Assembly (NCBI GenBank): GCA_024636215.1
Contig: JAGXHL010000098.1
Span: 16,021-80,020 of the forward strand
Direction: 5' to 3'
Length of the DNA: 64,000 nucleotides
From: Deltaproteobacteria bacterium
GTDB taxonomy: Bacteria > Desulfobacterota > Desulfuromonadia > Desulfuromonadales > BM103
The notes under the pieces: generated by a model
Told to the model about the DNA's origin: nothing
The model's database searches: none
The model's input: only the letters and a program-made list of their open reading frames with translations
Part shown: piece after piece, positions 25,462-35,314 of the stretch
How the letters are laid out: the number at the start of each line of letters is the position of its first letter
Numbering within the stretch: the first letter of the stretch is position 1
Position numbers and translations under genes: made by a program

Positions 25462-27410
25462 GCGCGGCAATCCTTAGCATAGCCACTATAGCTCTCGTCC
25501 TGGTTTCACTCTGGGCGAAACAGAAGCATAGCCAGGCTGAAGAACTGCGGCAGAGCCTGATAAAAAGCGAACAACTCTGCCGGCAGCAAAAGGAGGAACT
25601 CGACAACCATCACGACCGCCAACGACAACTGGTCGAGAATGCCAACGACGCTCTGTTCATTTTTGATCAGAAGGATGGCACCCTGATTGAAATCAACCGT
25701 ATGGCGGAAGACCTGCTCGGCTACAGCCAGGGCGAGGTCACCAATTTGACTTTCAAAGTGCTCTTTTCCAGAGAACACCGCATGCGCCTGCTGCGCATGA
25801 TCAGTGTCCTCGCCAAAGACGGCCACGCCGAGACCAGCGGCATCAAGTTCCGGCGCAAAGACGGCAGCCAGTTCATCGGCGAGATCAAGGCCAGAAGCGG
25901 GCGCATAGGAAAACGCCGGATCGTTTACGGTAATTTTCGGGATGTCACCCAGGCCACCAACCTGCAGCTCGAGCTGGAACGCCATAACCTCCACCTCAGC
26001 CTGTTAAACCAGATCTCCCAGCGGGTAGCAGAAGGGCACAACCTGCCGCAGACACTGGAGATCATCCTCGACGAGGTCGTAAGAAGCTTCAATATTTCAG
26101 GGGGTGGCATTTTCCTTCTGGAACAGCGCGGCACAGAGATGAAGCTGGCTCTGCACCGCAATATTCCGGAAGATGTCGTCGCAGACCTGAACCAGATGAA
26201 ACCTGGCGAAGGGCTTGCCGGCAGGGTCGTGCAAACCGCCCGTCCTCGTCATTCCACCAACCTGCAGAAGGATCATCGGCGCATCTCCAACGCGGTCCGG
26301 TCAGATAACTGGCGCGCATTTCTGGCGGTGCCGTTTATCGCAGAAGAGGAAGCGCTCGGCGTCCTCTTCGTTTTTGATCGAGGCTACAAGGTCTTCAGCC
26401 GCGAAGATATGCGTCTGACCCAGGCCATCGGCAGACAGCTCGGGCCCTTGCTGAAAAACGCAGAGCTCTTCGATGAGCTGCAGTGGCAGCACCGGCTCAA
26501 CTATGCCAGCCTGCGCGAACTGGAGCGCTCACGATCGACCCTGCGCGATCATCTTGATCAGCTCGAACATCAGCATCGAACCCTGCAGGGGCTCAACCAG
26601 ATGAAGAGCGCATTTCTGTCGCTGGCCTCTCACGAACTGCGAACCCCGTTAACAACGATTCTCTCTGGAGCAGAATTCCTGCAGGGCCAAACCGAGGGAA
26701 TGCTGGGCAAAAACGAAGAACGGGCCTTGCACGTGATTATACGGGCCAGTCAGCACCTCAACCGGATTGTCGATGACCTGCTTGATGCCGCCCGCCTGGA
26801 AGCAAAAACCCTTTACATTGCTCGCGAATCCTTCAATCCCATCACGATCATCAACGAACTGATCGCTGAATTCAGACCGAAATATGAAACACACAAGCTT
26901 CATCTCGTATTAGAGGAATTTCCTGACGACGCCGTCATCCGCGGAGATGCCCACCATCTCAAGCGAGCCTTTGGCCGCTTACTGGAAAATGCCATCAAGT
27001 TTACCCCAGAAGGCGGCATGGTTCAGATTGTCGGCCGCATCCTGGAGCAGGAAAGAGTTGTCGGACTCACCGGCAAGCTGAACGCTTTCTCGGAAAGCTT
27101 TTTCGATGGGGCTCTGTCCGAAACCTACCTGCAGGTTTCCATCAGTGACAGCGGCATCGGTATCGATGAGGCCGACCAACTGCGCATTTTTGATAAATTT
27201 CAGGAAGTTGGTGACATCTCGACACACTCAACATCCAGGGCCCAATTTGGGGGCAAGGGTGTCGGCCTGGGCCTGACTCTGGCCAAGGGGATCATAGAAA
27301 CTCACGACGGTCTGGTCTGGGTGGAGAGTGCCGGGGCGGATCAAGGCAGCTGTTTCTCGGCACTTTTGCCGCTGTCCAACCCTGATGAGGACAGATATGT
27401 CCCTGGTTAG
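25458..27410 (+). CDS. PAS-GAF histidine kinase in the cinA-recA operon
   Basis: 650 aa: one N-terminal membrane helix (about 3-20), a short coiled coil, PAS (about 55-180, ending in the YGNFRDVTQATN PAC pattern), GAF (about 185-345), coiled coil, HisKA with H392 in LASHELRTPLTT, and an HATPase with RLLENAIKFTPEGG, SDSGIGI and GKGVGLGLTLAKGI. An insertion of about 20 residues separates the N and G1 boxes (EQERVVGLTGKLNAFSESFF). No receiver or regulator lies beside it. ATG overlaps the cinA stop, and its own end overlaps thpR by 14 bp, so it is co-expressed with DNA-repair genes. Confidence 0.9.
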   Translation: MSAAILSIATIALVLVSLWAKQKHSQAEELRQSLIKSEQLCRQQKEELDNHHDRQRQLVENANDALFIFDQKDGTLIEINRMAEDLLGYSQGEVTNLTFKVLFSREHRMRLLRMISVLAKDGHAETSGIKFRRKDGSQFIGEIKARSGRIGKRRIVYGNFRDVTQATNLQLELERHNLHLSLLNQISQRVAEGHNLPQTLEIILDEVVRSFNISGGGIFLLEQRGTEMKLALHRNIPEDVVADLNQMKPGEGLAGRVVQTARPRHSTNLQKDHRRISNAVRSDNWRAFLAVPFIAEEEALGVLFVFDRGYKVFSREDMRLTQAIGRQLGPLLKNAELFDELQWQHRLNYASLRELERSRSTLRDHLDQLEHQHRTLQGLNQMKSAFLSLASHELRTPLTTILSGAEFLQGQTEGMLGKNEERALHVIIRASQHLNRIVDDLLDAARLEAKTLYIARESFNPITIINELIAEFRPKYETHKLHLVLEEFPDDAVIRGDAHHLKRAFGRLLENAIKFTPEGGMVQIVGRILEQERVVGLTGKLNAFSESFFDGALSETYLQVSISDSGIGIDEADQLRIFDKFQEVGDISTHSTSRAQFGGKGVGLGLTLAKGIIETHDGLVWVESAGADQGSCFSALLPLSNPDEDRYVPG

Positions 27411-27984
27411 GGCCTTTTTGGCCGTGCCCTTGCCGGAGCATCTGAAGAAAACTATCCATGACACACAAAAGGATCTGCAGGCCAGGATACCGCAGGCTCG
27501 CTGGACCCGCCTCGAGAATCTCCACCTGACCTTGCACTTCTTCGCCGAAATCGAGCAGGAAACCCTTGAAAAGTTGAAGGTTTCTATGCTATCTCTCAGT
27601 GGTTGTCAACGGCCTTTCCAGGTCGAGGTCAAAGGCCTTGGTGCTTTCCCCAACCCACATCGGCCCCGGGTCATCTGGCTCGGCCTGAAGCCACGGCATG
27701 GGCTTGACCAGCTGTACAGGAACACCGGGAAAAGCCTGCAGCAAGCAGGACTTGTGGCTGACCCTCGGCCCTTCTCTCCACACTTGACCATCGCTCGGTT
27801 GCGAGGAGGCCAACCTGACCTGACAGCCCTTTTCAGTTCATTTCGGCAAGAGACGATTGGCCGGTTGCCCCTTGACCGGTTGATCCTTTACGAAAGTCGC
27901 CTGCGCCCTGACGGGGCAGAGCATATTCCTTTATTGACGGTGAATCTTGATGACGAAAACATTGATAGGCCCTATGCAACTTAA
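27397..27984 (+). CDS. thpR: RNA 2',3'-cyclic phosphodiesterase
   Basis: 195 aa with the two HxTx motifs of the 2H phosphoesterase fold (LHLTLHFF near 44 and PHLTIARL near 129). Start MSLVRAFLAVPLPEHL is typical of ThpR/LigT. It opens 2',3'-cyclic phosphates to 2'-phosphates. The ATG at 27397 lies inside the end of the kinase gene (14-bp overlap, different frame). It precedes recA by 42 nt. Confidence 0.9.
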   Translation: MSLVRAFLAVPLPEHLKKTIHDTQKDLQARIPQARWTRLENLHLTLHFFAEIEQETLEKLKVSMLSLSGCQRPFQVEVKGLGAFPNPHRPRVIWLGLKPRHGLDQLYRNTGKSLQQAGLVADPRPFSPHLTIARLRGGQPDLTALFSSFRQETIGRLPLDRLILYESRLRPDGAEHIPLLTVNLDDENIDRPYAT

Positions 27985-28026
27985 CATTTTTATGGCGGGC
28001 AATGCCCCTGCAAGGAGGGAACACTG

Positions 28027-29049
28027 ATGGCTGAGAGTGATCGCAACAGAGCTATCGACCTGGCCATGGGCCAGATTGAAAAACAGTTCGGCAAGGGCAG
28101 CATCATGCGCCTTGGCGAGGACGCCGTGCTGCCGGATGTCAAATCCATTTCAACCGGCGCCTTGAGCCTGGATATCGCCCTCGGTATTGGTGGTGTCCCC
28201 TGCGGCAGGATTGTCGAGGTTTACGGCCCTGAGTCCTCCGGCAAAACAACCCTGGCCCTGCACATCGCTGCAGAAGCACAGAGAAAAGGTGGCGTCGCCG
28301 CTTTTATCGATGCTGAGCATGCCCTGGACGTCCACTACGCCAAAAAGCTCGGTGTCAACACCGATGAACTCCTGATCTCCCAACCGGACACCGGCGAACA
28401 GGCCCTTGAGATTGTCGAAGTCCTGGTTCGCAGCGGTGCCATTGACGTTCTGATCATCGACTCGGTGGCCGCCCTGGTGCCCCGTGCCGAGATAGAAGGC
28501 GAGATGGGTGATTCGCACATGGGTCTGCAAGCCCGGCTCATGTCGCAAGCACTTCGTAAACTCACCGGAACCATCAGCAAGTCGAACTGTTGCGTCATCT
28601 TCATCAACCAGATCCGTATGAAGATCGGCGTCATGTTCGGCAACCCGGAAACCACCACGGGCGGCAACGCTTTGAAATTCTACGCGTCGGTACGCATGGA
28701 CATTCGCCGCATCGCATCGCTCAAGCAGGGGCAGGATGCCATCGGCAACCGCACCCGGGTCAAGGTCGTCAAGAACAAGGTGGCGCCGCCGTTTAAAGAA
28801 GCCGAATTCGACATCATGTACGGCACCGGCATCTCAAAAGAAGGCGATCTGGTCGACCTGGGCGTCGAATGTAATGTTGTCGAGAAAAGCGGCTCCTGGT
28901 TCTCCTACGGGGAAGAACGCATCGGTCAGGGTCGAGAAAACGCGAAAAAGTTTCTGATAGAACACCCGGAGACAGCGGCCGACATCGAGACAAAGGTTCT
29001 CGAACATTTCGGTCTTAAGCCTGCAGGCAAACCGCCTGAAGGAGAATAA
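28027..29049 (+). CDS. recA: Recombinase RecA
   Basis: 340 aa. Landmarks are the Walker [10 protein letters not shown] near 68, KRGGV-type loop replaced by [16 protein letters not shown], the [22 protein letters not shown] region with loop L1, and [31 protein letters not shown] with loop L2. RecA drives strand exchange and LexA self-cleavage. AGGAGG lies eight bases ahead of the ATG. I did not find a LexA box in the 42-nt gap before it, so SOS control, if any, would act further upstream. Confidence 0.98.
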   Translation: MAESDRNRAIDLAMGQIEKQFGKGSIMRLGEDAVLPDVKSISTGALSLDIALGIGGVPCGRIVEVYGPESSGKTTLALHIAAEAQRKGGVAAFIDAEHALDVHYAKKLGVNTDELLISQPDTGEQALEIVEVLVRSGAIDVLIIDSVAALVPRAEIEGEMGDSHMGLQARLMSQALRKLTGTISKSNCCVIFINQIRMKIGVMFGNPETTTGGNALKFYASVRMDIRRIASLKQGQDAIGNRTRVKVVKNKVAPPFKEAEFDIMYGTGISKEGDLVDLGVECNVVEKSGSWFSYGEERIGQGRENAKKFLIEHPETAADIETKVLEHFGLKPAGKPPEGE

Positions 29050-29052
29050 GTC

Positions 29053-30180
29053 ATGGAACTCAATGAAATCTTGTCCGTTGGCCTGAAATCAGGGGCCTCC
29101 GACATCCACCTCAAAGCCGGTCTGCCGCCGATTTATCGTATCGACGGCACCCTGCGACCTCTGCCGAAAGCTCCGCGGATCAGCCCGGAGCAGACCGAAC
29201 AGATCACGGCAGAGATCATGAACGACATGCAGCGGGAGCGCTTTGAAACATCTTATGAATGTGACCTGGCCTACGGTGTCCCCGGCCTGGGACGCTTTCG
29301 CGTCAACGCATTTACCCAACGCGGCTCGATTTCACTGGTTTTCCGTGCTATTCCTTTCGACATAAAGAGTCTCGACGATCTGATGTTGCCACCGGTCATT
29401 AAAAAAATGGCCATGGCTCAACGGGGTCTGATCCTGGTCACCGGAGCCACCGGTTCCGGTAAATCAACCACACTGGCGGCGGTCATCGACTATATCAACG
29501 CCAACCGCAAGTCGCATATCGTAACAATCGAGGACCCGATCGAATTTCTGCATCGTGACAAAAAGAGCATTATCAACCAGCGTGAAGTCGGTTCGGACAC
29601 CAAAGGCTTTGAACCGGCCCTGAAATCTGCACTGCGTCAAGACCCCGACGTCATTCTGGTCGGTGAGATGCGCGACCATGAGACGATTGAGACGGCACTC
29701 ATGGCGGCCGAAACCGGTCACCTGGTTCTCTCAACCCTGCATACTATCGATGCCACAGAAACAGTCAACCGCATCATCTCGGTATTCCCGCCGTTCCAAC
29801 AACGCCAGATGCGGATTCAACTGGCAGCGGTGCTGCGTGGCGTCATCTCCATGCGCCTGGTGCCAAGGCTTGACGGCAAGGGACGTGCCCCGGCCGTTGA
29901 GGTTATGGTGGCGTCAGCCAGAGTCCGCCAGATGATCGACGACAAGGAGCTCACCAAATCACTGCCTGAAGCCATTCAACAAGGCTTTGAATCCTACGGT
30001 ATGCAGACCTTTGACCAGTCGCTGATGGGCCTGCTCAAAAACAAGACGATCAGCTTCGAAGAAGCCTTACGCCAGTGTTCCAACCCGGATGACTTCAAGC
30101 TTAAAATGTCCGGCGTCTCGTCAACTTCGGACCTTTCATGGGATGCTTTCGACGGGACTGACGACCAAGGTGACACCTAG
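29053..30180 (+). CDS. pilT: Type IV pilus retraction ATPase PilT
   Basis: 375 aa. N-terminal PAS-like domain with SGASDIHLKAGLPPIYRIDG, Walker A GATGSGKSTT near 137, Asp box VTIEDPIEFLH, Walker B-type DPDVILVGEMRDHETIETAL and the His box TGHLVLSTLHTIDATET. PilT disassembles pili and powers twitching. The gene starts three bases after recA and holds the start of recX inside its 3' end. Confidence 0.96.
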   Translation: MELNEILSVGLKSGASDIHLKAGLPPIYRIDGTLRPLPKAPRISPEQTEQITAEIMNDMQRERFETSYECDLAYGVPGLGRFRVNAFTQRGSISLVFRAIPFDIKSLDDLMLPPVIKKMAMAQRGLILVTGATGSGKSTTLAAVIDYINANRKSHIVTIEDPIEFLHRDKKSIINQREVGSDTKGFEPALKSALRQDPDVILVGEMRDHETIETALMAAETGHLVLSTLHTIDATETVNRIISVFPPFQQRQMRIQLAAVLRGVISMRLVPRLDGKGRAPAVEVMVASARVRQMIDDKELTKSLPEAIQQGFESYGMQTFDQSLMGLLKNKTISFEEALRQCSNPDDFKLKMSGVSSTSDLSWDAFDGTDDQGDT

Positions 30181-30676
30181 AGCTAGCAAGCCACCGGAGC
30201 ACAGCGACCCATGGCCGGCGGCGCTGCGCATCTTGACCCGCCGCGACTACAGCCAGGCGGAATTGCGTCAGCGACTGCTTGATAAAGGCTTTGACCCGAC
30301 AGCTATCGACGCCGCATTACAACGCTGCCTTGAACTGGGCTATCTCGACGATGCCCGTTACGCCCTGAACCGGGCGACCAGTTTAATGAACCAGGGTCGC
30401 GCAGTCGGCAAGCGAATTCTGCTGGATTTGCGCCAGCATGGCATTAACGAAGAAACCGCCACCCGGGCGCTGCAACAGGCCCGCGAGGCCTGTGATGAAG
30501 ATCAACTCCTGGCAAGTCTTCTGCAACGACGCTTTGCCCATTTCAACTACGACGCGGCGCCGGCCAAAGAACGGCGGCGGGTTGTGCATTTTCTCCAGCG
30601 GCGCGGTTTCACAATCGACCGCATCATGGCTCAACTGACTCGGAAAGGCTTGGAAACGCACGATGAAAACCGGTAG
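30143..30676 (+). CDS. recX: Regulatory protein RecX
   Basis: 177 aa if started at the ATG at 30143, which lies inside pilT (38-bp overlap). A GTG at 30170 would give 168 aa and a smaller overlap. RecX pattern: [53 protein letters not shown] and [13 protein letters not shown], three-helix tandem units. RecX caps RecA filaments. The end overlaps alaS by 14 bp. Confidence 0.88.
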   Translation: MLSTGLTTKVTPRASKPPEHSDPWPAALRILTRRDYSQAELRQRLLDKGFDPTAIDAALQRCLELGYLDDARYALNRATSLMNQGRAVGKRILLDLRQHGINEETATRALQQAREACDEDQLLASLLQRRFAHFNYDAAPAKERRRVVHFLQRRGFTIDRIMAQLTRKGLETHDENR

Positions 30677-33299
30677 CGAAATACGTCAGCTTTTTTTGAA
30701 ATTTTTTGAAGATCGGGGCCACACCCTTGTCGCGTCTTCTTCTCTGGTGCCGCACAAGGATCCGACCCTGCTGTTTACCAACGCCGGCATGAACCAGTTC
30801 AAGGGCTGCTTCCTCGGTCAGGAGAAACGCAGCTACCTCCGGGCCGCCTCTTCACAGAAGTGCGTGCGGGCGGGCGGCAAGCACAACGACCTGGAGAATG
30901 TCGGCCGCACCGCCCGACATCACACCTTTTTCGAAATGCTCGGCAATTTTTCCTTCGGCGATTATTTCAAGAAGGAAGCAATCGCCTACGCCTGGGAGTT
31001 TCTCACCGTCGACATGGCGATCGACAAGGAGCGCCTGTACGTCTCGGTTTATACCGACGATGACGAAGCCGCCGATATCTGGTTTGAGCAGGAAGGCGTG
31101 CCCCGCGAGCGGATTTTCCGCTTCGAGGAAGACAACTTCTGGTCGATGGGCGACACCGGCCCCTGCGGCCCCTGCTCGGAAATTTTTTATGACAACGGCC
31201 CCGAGATTGGCTGCGATGCCCCGGACTGCACCGTCGGTTGCGATTGCGACCGTTACATGGAGATCTGGAACAACGTCTTCATGCAGTTCGACCGCCAGGC
31301 CGACGGTGAGCTGGTGCCGCTGCCAAAACCGGCCGTCGATACCGGCATGGGTCTGGAAAGAATCACAACGGTCATGCAGGGCGTACAGTCAAACTACGAC
31401 ACCGATCTGCTCCGCGACATTATCGGCTACATTGAAAAGCTGTCCGGCAAAAGCTACGGTGACCAACTCGAAGACGATGTCTCCATGCGGGTTATGGCCG
31501 ACCACAGCCGCGCCACGGCTTTCCTGATCGCCGATGGCGTCATGCCGAGCAATGAAGGGCGAGGTTATGTCTTGCGCCGGATCATGCGTCGTGCCATGCG
31601 TCACGCCAAGATGCTCGGCTTTGCCGACCCGGTCCTCTATAAAACGGCGACATTCGTCCTCGACTTCATGGCCGCGGCCTACCCGCAGGAAGCCGAACGC
31701 AAGAGCTTTGTCGCCAGGATTGTCGAGAAGGAGGAAGAGCGCTTCATCCAGACTCTCGATAACGGCCTGCGCATACTCAATGAACAGGTTGATATCCTGC
31801 GCAGCCAGCAGTCGACAGTCATCCCCGGTGAAGTCCTGTTCAAGCTTTATGACACCTACGGCTTCCCCACCGATCTGACCGCCGACATCGTTGAGGCTGA
31901 CGGCTTCAGCATTGATGAACCAGGCTTCGAACGCTGCATGGAAGAGCAGCGCAGGAAAGCCCGGGAACACTGGAAGGGCTCCGGCGAAGAAGTGGTCGAG
32001 AGCATTTATCGTGAACTGTTTGAGCAGTACGGCGCCGTGCAATTCATCGGCTATAGCGAGATGCAGGCAGACAGCAAGGTTGTCGCGCTGCTCCATGATG
32101 GCGAGCAGGTCAGCCAGGCCAGAGCCGGTGAGCAGGTCGAAATCATCACCGAAACGACACCCTTTTACGGCGAGTCCGGCGGTCAGACCGGAGACCTCGG
32201 CAGCATCAGCGCAGAGGGTCTTAACATCGACATCACCGAGACCAAAAAACCGCTGCCGGAGATGATCGTGCATGTCGGCAAAGTCCTGCAAGGCACGCTG
32301 GAGATCGGCCAGGCAGTGCAGCTCTGCGTCGATACCGAGGCTCGCCAGGCCACCGCTCTGAATCACACTGCGACGCACATCCTGCATGCCGTGCTGGTCG
32401 AAGTCCTCGGTGACCATGTCAAGCAGGCAGGCTCTCTGGTGGGCCCCGAGCGGCTGCGTTTCGACTTCAGTCATTTCACCGCCATCAACCATGCAGAGCT
32501 GAGACGCATCGAAGCTGAGGTCAATCGACGTATCCGTGAAAACCGTTCCGTAGAAACCCGTGAGATGTCAGCTGATGAAGCCATTGCCGCCGGCGCAACA
32601 GCACTCTTCGGCGAAAAATACGGCGACCGGGTCCGGGTCGTCAACATGGGTGATTTCAGCATGGAACTCTGTGGTGGCACCCACACGGCCGCAGCCGGCG
32701 ACATTGGTCTGTTTAAAATCATTCAGGAGACCGGCATTGCCGCCGGGGTACGTCGTATCGAAGCGGCAACCGGAAAGCGCGCGCTTGACCTGGTTCAGCA
32801 GCAGGATGACAGCCTCCTGCGCATGGCCGGCCTGGTGAAAAGTGACCGCCCGCAACTGGAAAACCGCCTGGCAAAGATGGTGGAACGCCAGAAGGAGCTG
32901 GAGCGCGAGCTGTCAACCCTGGAAAGCCGTCTGAAGGCCGGCCAGGCTGATGACATCATGAGTAAGGTCGAAGAGATCGGCGAGGTCAAGCTGTTGGCCG
33001 CTGAAGTCGAGTCCACAGACGGCAAAGGCTTGCGGGAGATGGCGGACAAGCTTCGCGACAAACTCGGGTCCGGAGTGATCGCCATCGGCTGTCCCCACCA
33101 AGGCAAGGTGAACCTGCTGGTTGCTGTCACCGCCGATTTGACCAAAAAGCTGCATGCCGGCAAGCTGGTCGCTGCCCTCGCGGAAGAGGTTGGTGGTCGT
33201 GGTGGTGGCCGAGCGGACCTCGCCCAGGCCGGTGGCAGCCAACCGGAGAAACTGACTGTGGCACTAAGCAAGGTTGCGGAACTGGTGCGCAGCGCATAA
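30663..33299 (+). CDS. alaS: Alanine--tRNA ligase
   Basis: 878 aa, full length. The class II catalytic domain begins with [34 protein letters not shown]. The editing domain carries [11 protein letters not shown] (HxxxH) and the [13 protein letters not shown] motif [18 protein letters not shown]-terminal coiled coil and DHHA1 domain with [15 protein letters not shown] complete it. alaS after recA-recX is widespread. Start overlaps recX by 14 bp. Confidence 0.98.
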   Translation: MKTGSEIRQLFLKFFEDRGHTLVASSSLVPHKDPTLLFTNAGMNQFKGCFLGQEKRSYLRAASSQKCVRAGGKHNDLENVGRTARHHTFFEMLGNFSFGDYFKKEAIAYAWEFLTVDMAIDKERLYVSVYTDDDEAADIWFEQEGVPRERIFRFEEDNFWSMGDTGPCGPCSEIFYDNGPEIGCDAPDCTVGCDCDRYMEIWNNVFMQFDRQADGELVPLPKPAVDTGMGLERITTVMQGVQSNYDTDLLRDIIGYIEKLSGKSYGDQLEDDVSMRVMADHSRATAFLIADGVMPSNEGRGYVLRRIMRRAMRHAKMLGFADPVLYKTATFVLDFMAAAYPQEAERKSFVARIVEKEEERFIQTLDNGLRILNEQVDILRSQQSTVIPGEVLFKLYDTYGFPTDLTADIVEADGFSIDEPGFERCMEEQRRKAREHWKGSGEEVVESIYRELFEQYGAVQFIGYSEMQADSKVVALLHDGEQVSQARAGEQVEIITETTPFYGESGGQTGDLGSISAEGLNIDITETKKPLPEMIVHVGKVLQGTLEIGQAVQLCVDTEARQATALNHTATHILHAVLVEVLGDHVKQAGSLVGPERLRFDFSHFTAINHAELRRIEAEVNRRIRENRSVETREMSADEAIAAGATALFGEKYGDRVRVVNMGDFSMELCGGTHTAAAGDIGLFKIIQETGIAAGVRRIEAATGKRALDLVQQQDDSLLRMAGLVKSDRPQLENRLAKMVERQKELERELSTLESRLKAGQADDIMSKVEEIGEVKLLAAEVESTDGKGLREMADKLRDKLGSGVIAIGCPHQGKVNLLVAVTADLTKKLHAGKLVAALAEEVGGRGGGRADLAQAGGSQPEKLTVALSKVAELVRSA

Positions 33300-33320
33300 A
33301 CTCAAGAAGAGACCAAGCCA

Positions 33321-33409
33321 GGAGGCTGTCAGAGTATCCAGACCGAAGCGAAAATCTGGGACAAACGGCCGAATTTGCAGCCGGCTCGTGGATAGCCCTA
33401 CCGCCTGCC
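33321..33409. repeat. MITE-like element with imperfect inverted ends (CTATCCA family)
   Basis: The left end GGAGGCTGTCAGAGTATCCA (33321-33340) is inverted at the right end (33389-33409, reading GGCAGGCGGTAGGGCTATCCA on the other strand). The right end extended into GAGCCGGC matches 2860-2889. It fills the gap between alaS and the receiver-kinase. Confidence 0.5.
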
Positions 33410-33431
33410 AGTGCCAGATTGCGGAGCCATC

Positions 33432-34574
33432 ATGAGACTGGAAGCACGCGAACAAGCAGAACTGCTTCAGCAAGAGGACAAGCCGAGTATCCTCATTGTC
33501 GACGATGAAGAGATCATTCGCGACCTCTGTGCCCGGGCGCTCAAAGATTACCGTATCCTTCAAGCCCAGAATGGCCATGATGCCCTGAAGATCATGGAGG
33601 GCCAGGAGGTTGACCTGGTCCTGGCCGACATCATGATGCCTATCATGAATGGCCTTGATCTGCTCTTGCAGGTCAAGGAGCGTGACCCCTCCCAGCTGGT
33701 CATCGTCATGACCGGCTACGCAGACAAGGACATTATTCTGCGTGCTCTCAAAGCTCATGCAGACGACTTTATTCAAAAACCAATCAATCTTCTGCAACTC
33801 AAGACAACGATCAGCAAGGCCCTCGAGAAAAAAGCTCTGCATCGTGAGCTGATGCAGTTGAAGCAGCTTGATCGCAGCAAGTCTGATTTTCTCGGCCTGA
33901 TTTCCCACAAGTTACGGACCCCGACAACCTCTATCTCCCTCTTCATCCAGAACCTCGCCAGCGGCGTTGTCGACACCGAAGAAGCGGGCTTTGCTGAAAC
34001 GCTCAAGGCCATTCAGGAAGAATCGAATTATCTCGCTTACCTGATTCAGGATCTTCTCTACTACAGTGACATTATTCTCCAGGACAATCTGGGCAAGGCA
34101 ACGGCAGAGGATCTGAAGGAAATCGCCATGAGCATGGTGGCAGAAAAGCGTTCAGCAATCGAGCATAAGGAGCTGACCCTCAAGTGCAGACTGGCCGGCA
34201 GTTGGCCAGCTGTGATGATCGATCGTCGCCGGATTGCTTTTGCCCTCAATGCGCTCTTTGACAACGCCATAAAATTCACTCCGCAAGGTGGTGAAATCAC
34301 TCTCACCGGAGAGATCAGAGAAGAGGAGCTCAGCCTGACGATTACCGACAACGGCCCCGGAATCAGCCAGGAAGAAGCGGCCAAGGTCTTCGAAAAATTT
34401 TATCAGATCGACCCGAATCGGACTGGCCAGATCCGCGGTTTTGGGCTGGGGCTTTTTTACGCCCGTCAATTCATCCGCGACCATGGCGGCTCCATTCATC
34501 TGCAGACGGCACCGGGCAAAGGCACAGCTGCCACGATCCAACTACCGAGAAAACCGTTGAAAATATCCGATTGA
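33432..34574 (+). CDS. Receiver-histidine kinase
   Basis: 380 aa: receiver (about 18-130) with D66 in LVLADIMMPIMNG and K116 in FIQKP, then HisKA with H159 in LISHKLRTPTTS, and an HATPase with ALFDNAIKFTPQGG, TDNGPGIS and GFGLGLFYARQFI. The residue after the phospho-acceptor His is Lys rather than the usual Glu/Asp, which may impair phosphotransfer or phosphatase activity. It lacks membrane and sensor domains, so it should take phosphate from another kinase. The start has GGAG six bases upstream; I reject the longer frame from 33411. Confidence 0.88.
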   Translation: MRLEAREQAELLQQEDKPSILIVDDEEIIRDLCARALKDYRILQAQNGHDALKIMEGQEVDLVLADIMMPIMNGLDLLLQVKERDPSQLVIVMTGYADKDIILRALKAHADDFIQKPINLLQLKTTISKALEKKALHRELMQLKQLDRSKSDFLGLISHKLRTPTTSISLFIQNLASGVVDTEEAGFAETLKAIQEESNYLAYLIQDLLYYSDIILQDNLGKATAEDLKEIAMSMVAEKRSAIEHKELTLKCRLAGSWPAVMIDRRRIAFALNALFDNAIKFTPQGGEITLTGEIREEELSLTITDNGPGISQEEAAKVFEKFYQIDPNRTGQIRGFGLGLFYARQFIRDHGGSIHLQTAPGKGTAATIQLPRKPLKISD

Positions 34575-34783
34575 CAGAAGAACGTCGCCTCGTGTCAGCC
34601 CTGATCTGCTGTTTGATACTTCGACGAAGCCGGCTCCAGTCAAGTTTTTGTCCTTTTTTATCAGCCACTTCCACCTTGACATCTTGCTTGACTGCAGGCA
34701 TTTTGCTTTGTCTGTTCATGTGCTTATGTTATATTTTTAATATTTTTCGCTGATTTCAGGCAAGTTTCGGCAAGGGGCATAAA
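34575..34783. promoter_or_regulatory. Gap before hslV, with a possible promoter
   Basis: About 209 bp, AT-rich at the end. A weak pair, TTTGTC, 17-nt spacer, TATATT, lies roughly at 34705-34735. TTGACT near 34687 could be an alternative -35. I see no convincing sigma-32 site, although hslVU is heat-inducible in many bacteria. Confidence 0.25.
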
Positions 34784-35314
34784 ATGTTCAAAGGCACAAC
34801 CATTCTTTGCGTCAGACGGGGAAGCGAGGTCGCGATGGCCGGTGATGGTCAGGTCAGCCTCGGTAACACCATTATGAAGCATACCGCCAGGAAGTTGAGG
34901 CGCATGTACAACGATCAGGTGATTGCCGGATTTGCCGGCAGTACGGCCGATGCCTTTACCCTGTTCGAAAAGTTTGAAATCAAGCTTCAGGAGTACCGTG
35001 GCAACCTGCAACGGGCTGCCGTCGAATTGGCCAAAGAATGGCGCACTGACAAGATTCTTCGCCACCTTGAAGCCCTGTTGATCGTTGCTGACAGCGAAGT
35101 CACCCTGGTCCTTTCAGGTGTTGGCGATGTCATCGAGCCGGAGCACGGTATCGCCGCGATCGGGTCCGGCGGCACCTTTGCACAAGCGGCGGCCCGCGCT
35201 CTGATCGGCCATACCGACTTATCCATGGCTGAGGTTGCTGAAGAATCGCTGAAGATAGCCGCCGCCATCTGTGTTTACACCAACGACCGCATTGTTCTGG
35301 AGACCCTGACGTGA
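34784..35314 (+). CDS. hslV: HslV, ATP-dependent protease peptidase subunit
   Basis: 176 aa. The short propeptide MFKG precedes the catalytic threonine (TTILCVRR), which is exposed on maturation. [21 protein letters not shown] and [19 protein letters not shown] are family hallmarks. It forms the double hexamer that degrades proteins unfolded by HslU. AAGGGG lies upstream of the ATG. The stop overlaps the GTG of hslU (GTGA). Confidence 0.97.
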   Translation: MFKGTTILCVRRGSEVAMAGDGQVSLGNTIMKHTARKLRRMYNDQVIAGFAGSTADAFTLFEKFEIKLQEYRGNLQRAAVELAKEWRTDKILRHLEALLIVADSEVTLVLSGVGDVIEPEHGIAAIGSGGTFAQAAARALIGHTDLSMAEVAEESLKIAAAICVYTNDRIVLETLT

